From Liquidambar formosana (taxonomy: Eukaryota; Streptophyta; Magnoliopsida; Saxifragales; Altingiaceae): a stretch of DNA of 64,000 nucleotides. Each line of letters begins with the position of its first letter. Position 1 is the first letter of the stretch. The stretch is from positions 15,623,133 to 15,687,132 of the forward strand of contig CM077833.1 in assembly GCA_039720395.1 (NCBI GenBank), written 5' to 3'. The translations under genes and the position numbers were made by a program. Below the pieces are notes generated by a model. That model worked only from the letters and a program-made list of their open reading frames with translations, made no database searches and was not told the DNA's origin. Positions 25,450-38,577 of this stretch are shown here, piece by piece.

Positions 25450-26428
25450 AGGACGGATGGTGGGTTATGTGTGTGAATAGTTGGCTTATGTAGCCTCATA
25501 TTTGCCAAATGGGGTTGTTGCTTGTTAGGTTTGGAGGATTTGTTAGTGCTTAGATCAAGAGTTTTGACTCAGTGGTTTTGGTGATTTTTGAGACTTTGAT
25601 TTCTGTAACTTCATGCTGATCTGGCTTTTGCTCCTTTATTTTATTTATATATTATTACCGTTATTATTTTAAATTTTTTGCCAATGAGATACTAGCTTGA
25701 TTAATCCTTGGATATGGGTAACCATGGGCAGAGGGAGTGGGCAGGGAGAGGGGTCAAACGACCTTCCTCCCTCTCTTAAATTTTTTTTTTTTAATAAATA
25801 AAGTAAATTTAGGGTATATAGGTTTTTTTAGTAATTGTAAATTTGTCCCTCCCATCCCAAAAATGTTATTTTACCCTAAAATTTTATTATTATTGTGTAA
25901 TTTTAACCTTCTTACAAGTCATAAGTCAAAACCTCTTTTGTTTTCTAACTTTTAGTCAAAACCTTATTTGAGTTTTCTAATAGTGCATAAGAGACTGTAA
26001 ATCCTGATCATATATTTACATTTTTATTGACATTTCAATATCTCATTGTAATTATGGGATGTTCAATAAATTCCCAACTTGATTTTTGCAATGTTATATA
26101 GAAAATTTATCTAATCTAATGATTAACTTTACTATATACAAGTCACAAATAAAGTTTTGGAGTGATATAACTTTGGATGGATTAGGACATGTCTGTACGC
26201 GGCGTAGACCCAGTTGGGTAGTCATATGGGCTCTGAGATCTATTGAGCTTGGCCCACAGTCTGCAATATACGGACTATCTTTTCATCTCGACACGTGTCA
26301 AGCTCACTGAGTTCGGCTCCGTCGGAACGCCCCTTATGATTGTCACTCCATGATGAGCAAACCCTCTTATTGGAACAGTAATTTCTCTCCCACTCTTCTT
26401 CTAATTGAGACTTGAGAGAGGGAAAAAA
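25450..26428. other. divergent intergenic region
   Basis: Lies between the starts of the minus-strand membrane protein and the plus-strand acidic protein, so it probably holds both promoters. A purine/pyrimidine-rich patch occurs at 25728-25775, and AT-rich DNA follows. No clear TATA box could be assigned. Confidence 0.4.
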
Positions 26429-26953
26429 ATGCATAAACCTTCACATATTTCCCTCTGTAAACTGCTTTTCGGATACCCCTTTCAGAGATCTTCAAAACCC
26501 TCTTCCCTGTTTCAACTCAAATCATTCACACCGATTCCTAATCAACTCGTTTCGGGCTCAGCTCCATCTCCAGAACCCAAGTTTCTCAACCTACCCAGCT
26601 CGAAATTCCACCACATTTCACACCCAACTCGCTCGACACAGTTCGTAACTCATGAGAAATTGAGAAAATACAGTGGAGACTCGGTGGCCGACTTCGATCA
26701 GAACAAGGTGGTGGACGAGATTAACCTCAAGTTCGCAGAAGCGAGAGAGGAGATAGAGATGGCTTTGGAGAGTAAAGAGACTGTGTATTTTGATGAAGAG
26801 GCTGAGTGTGCTCGGGCTGCCGTGAAGGAGGTACTGGAGATGTTCGATGGTCTGTTGGGGAAATTGCCAGAGAGCGAGAAAGCGGCGCTGCAGAGATCGA
26901 TGGGGCTGAAGATTGAACAGTTGAAAGCTGAGCTTGAACAGTTGAATGAATGA
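26429..26953 (+). CDS. conserved-looking small protein with organelle presequence, function unknown
   Basis: Intronless frame of 174 residues starting at the first ATG. The first 75 residues are rich in Ser, Pro, Phe, Lys and His with almost no acids, as in mitochondrial or plastid presequences. The remainder (about 85-174) is acidic and predicted helical: an N-terminal DFDQNKVVDEINLKF part, a middle with FDEEAECARAAVKEVLEMFD, and a coiled-coil-like end with heptad Leu (LKIEQLKAELEQL). I recognise the general look of a plant-specific organellar helical protein but cannot give a function. Codon composition clearly differs from flanking AT-rich spacer, supporting coding. Confidence 0.75.
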   Translation: MHKPSHISLCKLLFGYPFQRSSKPSSLFQLKSFTPIPNQLVSGSAPSPEPKFLNLPSSKFHHISHPTRSTQFVTHEKLRKYSGDSVADFDQNKVVDEINLKFAEAREEIEMALESKETVYFDEEAECARAAVKEVLEMFDGLLGKLPESEKAALQRSMGLKIEQLKAELEQLNE

Positions 26954-29900
26954 TGAGGTTGGTTCTTATGGGACTATGGGTTTTACTCCAATTTCCGGTT
27001 TGGATTTGTGTTTATTAATTTCTTGGTTTAGTGATATGTTTTTCGTTGAGGATGAATTCAAAGTCCGTTTTTCTGCGGCATTGCCAACTGTGGCGGGCAA
27101 TTTTAGTGTAGCACATTAAAAATGATTTTGAATAAAGGGTCGGTAGAATGTTCTTGAAAATTTGGTGATTTGGATATTGCTAATTGTGGATATTGTTGTA
27201 CTTTCTGTCTGCAATTTTGTTTAATGGTATACGTGGGCTTATTGAGGCATGTTGAAAAATAATTCTTGCATGTTCATATGATCTATTTTATGATTGGTAT
27301 GATTTTCGCGCCATTTACAATCATATGCAACTTTAAGTGAATGTGGTGGTCGGCTTCTTCCGCAGTCATTAATGGCTCTTACGTCTTTTCAAGTTGTAGG
27401 GTTTCCTATTGTGGGTGTTCTTATTGGAGAAAGTTATCAAAATTAAAGGAAAGTTTTTTGTGCTAAAATCATTTAATCAAGCATCTAAAGTAATTTGTTT
27501 CTTGATTCTAGCAACTTGCAGAAACATAAGGATCTTGTGTAAGAGTAAAACATGGAAACATTGAGACAAGAAACCAAACAAGCACACAATCATAATACAG
27601 TCAACTTATGTGATTCACCCTCAATGGAGTGATGTTAATGGGAATTCTAGTAGGAGAGATTTTGATATCTATTTGGAGATTACAAAATGCATGGCTAAAA
27701 CATATCTCCCCATTTCCCCATTGAAATGACCAAACCTCTCTCACAAGTCACAACTCACCAAAACTTAACTAATTGCTTGACTACAACCATCCCCACTTTT
27801 GTTGTAGTACACTAGACAAACTCTGTGATAGCATTGTCCAATTTGGGCCTTTAAGTGGTATTTGTTGGAAGGGTTTTACTTTCCCATACTATGGCTGAAT
27901 AAAAGGTACTGATGTCTAATTTGTCCATAATCATAACTAATAAAATGACATATTGTATTCCCAAAGAAGGCTACGAGACCTAAAAGCCATTTCAGCTCTA
28001 TCATGTGTTTATCCAATGTTCTCCTGGATTTACATCTCTTTTCCCATTTCAGTTGTTGTCGTGTGCTGCTGTAAGTTATAACAAAGTTATCAGAGTCCAA
28101 ATTCATATAAAAGAAAAAATAATTGGGGGTGGGGGCTGGGGGAGGAGTGGAGAACACTTCTTTTAATCTGAGATTGAGATTTTCTGACATAGGGCAAGAA
28201 ATGATTGCCCCTGACCAGAGAAAAGATTTTGAGGCAGCCCTTACCAATCATTTGATTTTATTATGAGCACACTAAGAGAGGAAAAGCTAGGTGGAAGACC
28301 ACCCTCTAGTAGTCCATTTCTACCTAAAGGATTACTTCTTCTCCCACCCTCTCTTCCCCTTTTCTTTTTATCTCTTTTCTTGTACCTCTTTCCCACCTTG
28401 TAAACTAGGGTAATATAAAAACCATGTTTTCTTACTTTGTAAATCACACAATATACCAAATTACCAACAATATACCCTTCACTTATTAGGGAAGTTCAGT
28501 GATGGTGTTATTACCTATTACCGAATTCAACAATTTGAATCCAAAGGGCAATATGGAACCACTATCTTTTAATTATGTTTTTTCCGCAACATGAGTAGGT
28601 TCTTGCTGCAAATGGCTAGAATGGACATCCCCATGGTAGAATTCTTTTTCAGCTTCATGCTCTTGATTGATGAATGTTCACATTATTTAACTAGGTTAGT
28701 TAAACATTACTTACACCCCTTTTTAATAGTGCTTCTACATAGACCCTTGCATATTTGAAAATGATGCTTAATTTGTCAATTTTAAGACAACTCACATATA
28801 ATTATTTTTATCCTCATTTCTGAGCTAAAGCGTAATTTCACTTGTGTTTGTAAGTTTGTGGATGAATTTGAAGGGACTGATAATCCAAGGGGATATGTAG
28901 TCTCTATAAACATAAGGGATTAATTTGATACAATAAAGCATGAGGCAATCTATGCAAAAAGCTTTAATTTAATGGTACAACTCTTTGGTTTTGTTAGCAT
29001 TTTTTGGAGACAACCAGAAACTCAGTGTGCATGAGCTTTGTTCTGTACATGTTTTAATGTGTAGAATCTTGGGGTCTGATTACAATGCAGAATTAAAATT
29101 GGAGTTTAGAGTTACGGAATTGGAATTGGGGTCAAATTAGGTGAAATTATAATTATGTTGTTTTGACAACCAAAGGAGTTGCTGCTATAAAAATAAAATA
29201 AAATAAAATAAAGAATTTTGATCCGAAGTTCATCCTCCCTTCAACATAACTGAGCGAAGCCACTGATGTGGCACATATGTCTCAAATCATACAACCCCCA
29301 ACATTGATCAGACTCAAAGCCAAAACAAAGAAGCAAGAAGCAAGAAGCTGTAACCCTAGGAGTCGGCACCTAGGGCTTGTTTGGAGTTGGCACCAAACAT
29401 GTAAGTCTCAAATTTTGATTATCAATCGTGTAAATAAAACCCTAAATTTTAAGAGTCTTATATAGACTCCAATACATTAAATAAGGAAATAAACATAATA
29501 ATCCCAAAATAAAAAACAAATAAAATAAAATAACATAAATAAGAAATAAAACTCTCTGCTGCTCCTCCTCTAATGCTCCATCGTGTCTAGCCATAGGGTC
29601 ATTGGGTGGGCTGTCCGGCAGCGTCGGTGATGCTCATACACGTGTAATTGGGGGCCTTGGCCTGGTGTCCGCACTAGCTACCATCACCATTGGTGGTAGC
29701 ACCATCTTCACCAGCCCAAACTTCCTAGTATAGTTTCATATGTAACACATGCTCACACGCACCTTTTTTTTTTTTTTTCCTTTCAATCAACTCATCAACC
29801 CATTTTCAACACCAGTTTTAACACCCATAACCCTCTTGTTGCCACCACACGATCTAACTGCTCAAGCATCCACTCACCTTCCCTTCATCAATCCGTCTCT

Positions 29901-30056
29901 CTCTCTCTCAACTTCTCTCCACCATCATCTCTACAAACTTGTTTCAGATCTAAAATTGATCTGATCACCATTTTTTCCTCAAAACAAAAAAAAAAAAAAA
30001 AAAAAGAAAAAGAAAAATTAGAAACACAAAACAAAAACAACAACACCTGTGTGCAT

Positions 30057-30058
<2 letters not shown>
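26954..30058. other. gene-poor spacer
   Basis: AT-rich DNA without a frame I would call a gene. Noted items are a short (AAAAT)n run at about 29191-29213 and a CT-rich stretch 29890-29930. The segment 28240-28460 gives open frames on the minus strand only because of purine/pyrimidine bias. Confidence 0.4.

Positions 30059-30098
<40 letters not shown>
30059..30098. repeat. (GA)n microsatellite
   Basis: About 20 uninterrupted GA units, preceded by an A-rich tract at 29986-30048. Confidence 0.95.
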
Positions 30099-30100
<2 letters not shown>

Positions 30101-30412
30101 TATCTGAGAAACACCATCAAGCGCACCTGCATTGGATATTAATTTTTAATACATGTTGCTAAAAGGCATGACAAAAATTGAACCACTTAAAGATTGTCCG
30201 GGCAAAAGAAAATACAGAGTTAGTGTATAACCTCAAAACAGAAATCACATATATAGCTCACACATCAAAGTACAATCTCAGCAATAAACTCTAAATAATC
30301 ATCTCAATTATTTTACAACATCAGAGACAAAAGTACATAAATCAAATGCCTTCCAGAAAATGGCTCATATCAAGTGATGAAAAATCATTAGTTAGTACGG
30401 TATTTAATCTAG

Positions 30413-30522
30413 ATTCCCCTGTTGTAGAATATTAGAGGCAGCTCTGGGTCATATAAGATCATAAAACATTCCCCTGTTGTAGAAGATTAGAGGCAGCTCT
30501 GGGTCATATAAGATCATAAAAC
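30413..30522. repeat. 55 bp tandem duplication
   Basis: Two adjacent units starting ATTCCCCTGTTGTAGAA (30413 and 30468) differ by one base in the part read. Recent local duplication in non-coding DNA. Confidence 0.9.
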
Positions 30523-31985
30523 ATGCACTGGGTTTTGGTCGAGGCGCAATAATGCCCCACTCAGAAACCAATAATAGAATATGATTTCAATTACATAGAT
30601 CAAATGACTTGAGGATATTATCATCAGAGAAAAAAGGACCCAAAAAAAGAGAGGAAGTTTTCTATAACATGGTAATGGCAACCAATTAACCAAATAATCC
30701 AAACTATATGCAAGATGAAATTAAAGTGCTATTTTCTTGCCATTCAATCTGTTTTACAAGCATAATCAAAATCACTAGTCACTGGGAAGAAAGTATAATA
30801 CCAAGTTCAGGTGATGAACACGTGTCAAAACCTTCAATTCAGCAAGAAATTCTCTTGATGCTTGCATACCCATCTTCTTAATTGCAGCTTTCTGTAAAAT
30901 ATTTCTGGGTCTGGGGAGGTAAGTGGTAGGTAGCCTTACCCCTATATTTGGAGAGGCTGATTCACGTATATGTAACTTGGATAAGCATCAATTTTCCAGA
31001 ATTTAATTTTTTTTTTATGGAAGGGTAGGATTTCCATGAAGTTTTTCTTTGGTAGGTGAGGATTTATTATTGTTAGTATTGTTATTATTTATTTATCTTT
31101 TTTCGAGTGTTTTTATAGGTTTGATATCTCTGAGTGAAACTAGTTTCATGTGGTAGGCTTGATTAATGTCTGAGGCATGTCTGGTGCACATTGATCAAAA
31201 CCCTTCTACTCCCAGATCTGCATTTTAAAAATATTTATTTTTCCCCATTCACCCTTCCTAATACCTGATTTATTGAACAATATAATTTGTGTTTTAATCT
31301 CTTTCAAAGTCATATTAAAAGTTTCTTAAATAGAAGTTGAATGAATTTGGAAAATATACATTTCTTGCCTTTTTGCAGCTTTCTACTGGATTAAATGTTT
31401 TGTGCTTTTCTTTTTTGAAATTGATGGTTAAATCTTGGGGGAGGGGGAGGGTTTAGACTTTTCTGTAACTGGTAATAATCTGTTTATTGTAGTAAAACTA
31501 TGGTTGTGCGATGTACACATTGCCACAAGGCCCATTATTTATCTATGTTTGATCATTTCACTTCATGAAAAACATCGCCTTTCAGTGGGATCATTTCACT
31601 TCCAATGAGCCCACTGGCTTTCAGTTGTCCCCTGAACCTTCAGCCAGGGGAGAAGCCACAAAAGACTAGAAAAAGCCAATTCTTCCGAAAACTGAAACCA
31701 CCCACTGCCTACAAGTTCCTCTAAGTGGATATCGAGTTTTTGCTTCTAAACTCAGGGGAAACACTGTCTGAAAATCTAAAGTCGATCCACTTGAAACTGA
31801 TGTTTTCCATTAAAATCATGCAATATATCGATTCCCCATTGAACTGAAAAAGAAGAAAATTGATATCTAGGCTTTGAGGTTTGTCATATGTTTACTAGTA
31901 GTCTATTTGTTTTGACATAGTTTTCCTTAAGATTTTCAATCGAACCCAAATCTAGCTTGGGCTTTGGAAACCTTGATTTCTGGAA
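30523..31985. other. intergenic spacer
   Basis: No gene, known repeat or regulatory site that I can support. Confidence 0.35.
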
Positions 31986-32397
31986 GTGGGCTTCTATTGG
32001 CACCCCAAGACTTGCTTTCAATCCCCCACTAATTTTACACTTTAAAATTTTATGAAAAATATAAAAGGCTGTTATGAAAACTACCATGAGATCTACTAGT
32101 AAACATAATTTTGAACAAGTTCGTAAAAGAAAGTTTCCAAAATTTAAAGTTTAAATAGACGTTTTAGTCATTTATGAAACAAAGATTGTAAATGACCCAA
32201 AAATCCATTTAAACGATAGATTTTGGAAAAAATTTTTCCTACAAAATTGTTTAAAATGATGTTACCTAATGGATAACGTGATCGGTTTTTATGAAAACTT
32301 TTAAGTTTTTTATATTTTTCATAAAACCTTAAAATGTAAAATTAATAAGGGATGAAAAGCAAGTCTTGAGGTGCCAATAGAAGCCCCTTCTGGAAAC
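31986..32397. mobile_element. MITE with about 90 bp inverted ends
   Basis: Both ends read GGGCTTCTATTGGCACC in opposite orientation, with imperfect pairing running on through CAAGACTTGCTTT to TTATGAAAAATATAAAA. The direct repeat TTCTGGAA flanks it (31978-31985 and 32398-32405), an 8 bp target duplication as in hAT elements. 412 bases, no ORF. Confidence 0.8.
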
Positions 32398-33625
32398 TGT
32401 TTTAAAAGGTTTGGGCAATAGTAATACTAAGATGAGTAACACCATATGGGAAGTCCTCTTCCTGCACTCATAGTCTCATACTAATTATTACTTTGCCGAA
32501 AGAAAAAATTTCCTTTGTGTATTGTTTAGTTTCCAATAAAATGGAGGGAAAGAAAAGAAAATGTAGGATTTGGTCTTTCCCCTATAGCCAGCTAAAGAAC
32601 CACCCCTTGAATGTGCTAAAGAAACAAGGCGTCGAAAAATCATCGCGTGTTAGTCTTACTGGAAAAAGAAGACCAACGTAGATTTATCACAAAAATGCAT
32701 GTAGATTTTTGGAGATGACTATATGTCTATATGCCGAGAAATATATGGACAATGAGGGTGCAAAGGAGTGTGGCGCATAACAATAAGATTAGAAACAGCT
32801 ACCATTTCTAGGAAAAGATGCCCATTGGGAGGACATTGGCAAATGGGATGGCCATGGCTTTTGGGTCAAACTAAAGGTTAAAAATCTGGCAGGCCATTGA
32901 ACTGATAATGAAAAAGCATGAGGATTTCCCCCTCCCCACCTAGAGAAAAAGCCTGCGTTTAATAATGCGATTACTTCATTATTTGACACCAGTTGAATTG
33001 AATCTCCTGACGATTTGGTAGCAATCATAGTAATTATTCTCTTTTAACTATGAAAACCCCGGCATGGCTCCATCAGAAAGAGACCAAACAAGGCAGAAAA
33101 AGAAACGGATCGCTGAGTATATGTGGATGAGATGTGCGGTGAAGAACAGGACAAGATATTTGATGCGGTGGGAATGGGATGTCTAGCCCTCTTCTTTGGA
33201 ACTACTATGGAGGGACCTCCCACTTTGTCCAGTCCCAAAACTAGATGAATGAATCTGAGTGAGTACCTTTGGATTGTATTGATACATGATATGTAAGTTT
33301 GAGAAGAATTGACCAATCTTCTTAGAAAAACAAAATACAAAAACTTATTGTTTTAATTACAGATCTTCCCATGTCTATTTTTGATATGTACATCTTTATT
33401 ATTGCATTGCTTTGATTTTTATTTTTTTTTGGAAAAAGAATGCGAGGAGGGAAAAAAAAAAACTGATGAAAATCTAATGATTATCTTGTTAGATTTTCCT
33501 TTTGACCAAAGACTTTTAAGAATTCAAGTGGGTATGGACCAAGTGAAGAATATTGAGACAGGGGAGACCAATATACCAATATATATAAGATACTGTCTGG
33601 GTAAGCATGTGGGGAGAGGGAGGGA
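32398..33625. other. intergenic spacer
   Basis: No supported gene. Open frames here are short and lack recognisable domains. Confidence 0.35.
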
Positions 33626-33863
33626 GGGATGGCCTGTTTCTGTCTGTCTCCTTTTACCCTGCAACTAAGGGCCTACAATATTTGTAAGGTGTGTGTGGGG
33701 AAGTTGCTTTCTCTCCTTTCCTTGAGGCTCCCAGATTACATAAAGGGATGGCCTGTTTCTGTCTGTCTGCTTTTACCCTGCAACAAAGGCCCTACAATGT
33801 TTATAAGGTATGTGTGGGGAGGTTGCTTTCTCCCCTTTCCTTGAGGCTCCCAGATTACATAAA
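33626..33863. repeat. 119 bp tandem duplication
   Basis: Units at 33626-33744 and 33745-33863 both start GGGATGGCCTGTTTCTGTC and end CCAGATTACATAAA, with a few differences. The resulting frames repeat the same short peptide and are not considered genes. Confidence 0.9.
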
Positions 33864-34874
33864 AATTATTATTCCATTTTAGTTTTCAAAATTAAAATGT
33901 GAACTTCTCGATTTTGTTTTTGCTTTTTTTATTTATTTAAATGTTTTCCTTCCTTTTTTTTTTTTCTTTTTTTTTTAAAGAGCTTTAACCTATATATATA
34001 TATATATATATATGCTTCCCATGAATAATCCAATAGTCACGAACTTTTCGATGCAATTTTGTAGATCTGCTTTTATAAACATGGTTTAAAATTTGAATTC
34101 GTTTAGCATGTTATAGTATTCATTGGCACACAGGCATTCGTAGTCATAGGTCTAGGGATTCCCTCAAATGTAATCGTACACATGTCCGACACATGGTTTT
34201 AGATAATTTTTCGTGGCACATGCGTGACCGCTTGTTAGTCTCTCATGTAAGGAATTTCTTAAAAAAATTGTTTGATACTAACAATTCAGAGTCTAAATTC
34301 TAGACTACTATGGATTCACCATGGGTAGCAATATAATCTAAAGAAAATGTAGATGGTTATAATTTATCCTTTTTCCAAAATATTTGGAGTTAGAAATTTG
34401 AAATTTAATATATTTCTTCTGAGAAATCTGTCGGCAAAACCTAAATTTAGCCCAAATTTGGGCAGAAATTATGGGAAATTCAGTGAAGTCAGATGAATAA
34501 AGAAATGTAAGTTTGAATAAATGAAAAACTAAACCACTTCACTGAAATTCAGCCAGAGATTCAGCAATTTGAACTAATATGGATTATATAAAACGAAAAG
34601 TTTCCCCAAAGTGGCTAAGAAAACACCAAAGTGATAAAGAGTTGAAGGAAACAAAAAAGGGAAAACCAAGAACAAAACATGAAGCTAATCAACCACATTG
34701 ATGTTTCCTAAACTGTACAACAAACCCAAGAACACCACCCAAAGCCAACAATAACACCACCCAAAGCTTCCTCCTGTCATTTCCCTCAATGACGACACTC
34801 ATTTTTATCTTGGGAAAGAGAAGAAAATTAATCATTGATATCCGAAGGAAAGGAAAAAGAAAAGAAAAAATAGT
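33864..34874. other. 3' flank of the receptor kinase gene
   Basis: AT-rich, with a T-rich tract 33900-33980 and an AT microsatellite at about 33992-34013. It is downstream of the minus-strand receptor kinase. No gene seen. Confidence 0.4.
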
Positions 34875-37800
34875 TTAGCTCTGGTTTGAGGACTGTTTTA
34901 TAAGAGGTTGTGAAGTCTTTCCCCATTCTTCAGGTGGGCTCTTCACCTCCATTAACAGTGCCACCACTTCCTTCATGGTGGGCCGTTCCACCGGTGAAGA
35001 GTTCACACAAAACATTGCAATACCAAGGGTTTGAAGCATCTCTTGCACCATTTGATCAGGTAAGCCATGGAGCTTTGAGTCCAATACTGTTACAGCCGGT
35101 TCAAAGCTTCCCATTTTCTTTTTCACCCACTCAACTATGTGAAGCCCATCACCAACTTGAGACTCAACAGCACTACGGCCACTTAGGATCTCCAGTAAAA
35201 CCACTCCATAACTGTATACATCGCTTTTCTCTGTTATGTTCATGGTGTATCCGTATTCTGCAATCAGAATAGTTAATTGTTAGACTTGGACATCGAATTT
35301 GAAGTGAATGATGAATTGCAAACAATGCTGGAAGTGTTGAGAAGACAATATCACTTCAGCCTATGAGAAAATCACCAAAATTCGACACTAAACAAGAATT
35401 ATGGTACTTAAGATGCTTCTTAGCAAAGAGAACATACAATATAAAAAAAAATTCTACAAAAAATTTAAATGCAGATGACTTCATAAAAGCACTACCATCA
35501 AACATTGAACAATTTCAATGCAAATTTGCCACAACATATACGTGTATGTTCATAACTTCGTAATACTTTGGTGAGTTCTCTAACTAAATGAATAAGAGAA
35601 AGCACAAAAAGTTCAAATCAGAAGAAAATGGCAGGCAGTGCTTTGCAGATTATATGTAGGAACTAAGCAATAAATTGTAGGCAAGAAAATCTGAAGATCG
35701 AGAACACTTGCCTGGGGCAATATACCCATAAGACCCAGCAACTCTGGACATTGCATGGTGATAATTTGGAGAGTTCATCAGCTTTGCCAGACCAAAATCT
35801 GCCAGATATGCCTCAAACTTGGAATCTAGAAGTATGTTATTGCACTTCACATCTCTGTGGAGAATCGCCGGCACACAATCGTGATGAAGATAAGCAAGAC
35901 CCTGAGCTGATCCAACCGCAATCTTGTACCTTGTTTCCCAATCCAAGTTCCTATTCCCCTGCAACAATTGTTGCAGATTCCCATTTGAAATGTAGTTGTA
36001 GAGCAGGAGCTTAACGCACTTATTGGAACAGTACCCTAGGAGCTTCACAATATTCCGATGCCGAATGTGTCCAAGAATTTGAATTTCTGCCGCAAAAGAG
36101 TCCACAGGATCCTCCTCTCTTTTTGTTTTCCAGAGCTTTTTCACTGCAATCAACTCTCCGTTGGGCATTTCTGCCTTGTAGACAATCCCAGAACAGCCTT
36201 TCCCAATCACATTTTCATCTTTCAAGCAATCCAAGATATTATCAATGGTAAAATTGAGCTTTTGAAAAGGGATGAAAGTCCAGGGATAAGAGAAATCTTC
36301 AACCCCTGATGAAGAGGCTGTTGTTCCCAAGGATTTCTCCATCATATACTTATGATTCCGTGCTACAAGAATCCATGACGCAATAACTGCCAGGGTCACA
36401 GAAGCCAGAATCACAGAGATCAAAGCTACGGTTTTTGGAGATCTTAATCCATTTTTTCGAATTTGACTCGAAGAACAAGTAGTTCCATCAAGGGACTCGC
36501 ACAGATTTAGGTTCTGAACGTATGCATTTGAAGATAGGGTTCTGAAAAAGGGCGTTACAGGTATAGGACCTGAGAAGTTGTTGTGGGAGATATTCAAGGA
36601 GGTGAGGCTAGTAAGAAAACCCAGAATTGTAATTCTTCCATAAAGCATATTACGAGAAAGATCAAGGGATTGCAACTGTGTCAAACCAGACATTGTCTCA
36701 GGGAGTTCTCCCGTGAACCCATTCGAGCTCAAGTCCAAACTAATAGTCAAGCTTGTCACGTAACCAATTTCGGGTGGGATTGCACCAGAGAGGCTGTTGA
36801 AGCTCAAATCAAGTAGAGTTAGTTTCTGCAGGTTTCGAATGGATTTCGGGATTGACCCAGTCAGTAGATTATTGTTGAGAATGAGTTTGTTCAAGTAACT
36901 GAAGTTACCAAAACTCCAAGGAATTTCACCCGTGAAGCTGTTTCGACTTAGATCGAGCTGCTCTAAATTCACAAGCTCCCCTAGCTGAGATGGTATTTCT
37001 CCAGTGATGTAGTTATTGTGCACATCCAATAGCTCAAGAACAGTGATGTTGGCAATCTGAAGAGGGAGGCTACCTGAGAAATGGTTCATGTACAAGTCGA
37101 GAAAGACGAGGTTCTGCAATTGGCCTATCTCCTTGGGAATCTGACCTGAAAGCTGGTTTTCTCCGAGCCTCAATCTCACTAGAGACTGGCAATTTGAGAC
37201 GCTCCGAGGCAAACCTCCCGATAAAGAATTGCCCAATAACAGAAGCTTACTCAGCTTCTTCAAACCAAAAATCTCTTCTGGGATAGACCCAGTGAGCTTG
37301 TTCCTCGAAAGATCAAGTGCGTACAGTTCAGTACAGTTCCCAAAAGACGATGGTATGGTGCCCGATACCAAATTACCCCACAAGAAGAAACTCTGCAAAT
37401 ACTGCAGATTCCCAATTTGCCATGGTATCAAACCGGACAATTGATTCTTATCAAGCTGAAGAGCAGTAAGACTAGTACAATTGCTCAACTGCCAGGGAAT
37501 CAACCCCGTGAGCAAATTATCAGACAGATGAAGCTGTTCAAGTACCACTAGCTTCCCCAAATCACCAGGAATTTCACCAGAGATATCATTCGCTGAGGCG
37601 TCAAAGACAACAAGAGAAGTACAGTTGGAGAGCTCGGCTGGGATTGTTCCTGTAATCGAATTTCCCCACAGAAGCAAGCTGGTAAGTTTCTGCAACTTAC
37701 CCAGTTGAGGAGGGATTGAACCAGTGAGCTTGTTCATGTGCAAGTACAAATTCCTCAGCTCGGAACAGAGCCCAAGTTCAGGCGGAATGGAACCGAATAT

Positions 37801-38577
37801 CTCAGTATCATACAGAGCCAGTGTCTGAAGATTGATTAAGTTTCCAAATGTGGGTGGTACCACACCGGAAAGCCCTGTCGCCGCCACCCCAAATGTGGTG
37901 AGATTGGTGAGTGAGCCTAATTGTGGTGGAATTTCCCCTGTAAGATACGGATTTCCACCGACTCGAAACTGTTGGAGTGACACCAAAGAACCCAATTGCG
38001 ACGGTATCGACCCATTTAAAATATTGTCTTGTAGACAGAGAACTTGTAGTGAAGAAAGGTTAGCAAGCTGTTGAGGAATTCTACCGGACAGTCTATTGGA
38101 ATTCAAGAAAAGAAATTGAAGAGAAATTAGCCCGCTAAGCTCTGGCGGGATTGGGCCGGAGAGAGAATTGGAGGAGAGGTCGAGGAGGCGGAGATGGGTG
38201 AATAGGCCAAAGGAAGGGGGAATTGTACCAGAGACATTGGTGGAGGAGAGATTGAGAAGCTGTAGATATGAGAGAGATGAGAGTTGTGAGGGAAGTGAAG
38301 AAAGATTGAGAAATGTATTTGGGAGAGAGAGTGAGATGACTCTGTTTTGTGGAGAACATGTAATGCCTTGCCATGAACATGGGGTTTGGCTTGATGGGTT
38401 CCATGTGGAGAGTATAGATGAAGAGGATTTTGAATAAGGGTCAGTGGCAGCAAGAAGAGAGAGAAGGGCTTGGCCATCAGGAGAGAGAGAGGTGACTGGT
38501 GTTGTGGTCATGGTTAGACAAAAGAAGAACAAGAAGAATGAGAAAGAAGGGGAAATGAAATGGCTTGTTTTCTCCAT
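34875..38577 (-). CDS. RGI5: LRR receptor-like kinase, RGI5/At1g34110 type
   Basis: Two exons on the minus strand, 38577-35712 and 35257-34875, encode 1082 residues. Order: signal peptide (about 1-30), LRR N-cap ending CSWQGITC, more than twenty plant-type LRRs with the LxGxIP signature, a transmembrane segment near residues 715-740, then a kinase with glycine loop GKGCSGIVYKA, catalytic Lys813, HRD at 907-909 and DFG at 927-929. All key catalytic residues are present and it is an RD kinase. Ectodomain and kinase closely match Arabidopsis At1g34110 (RGI5), a member of the group that perceives root meristem growth factor peptides; assignment to that receptor role is by homology. The intron (35258-35711) interrupts the codon after GYIAP and uses a GC donor (AG|GCAAGT) with a normal AG acceptor. 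The frame continues as EYGYTMNITEKSDVYSYG in exon 2. Confidence 0.95.
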
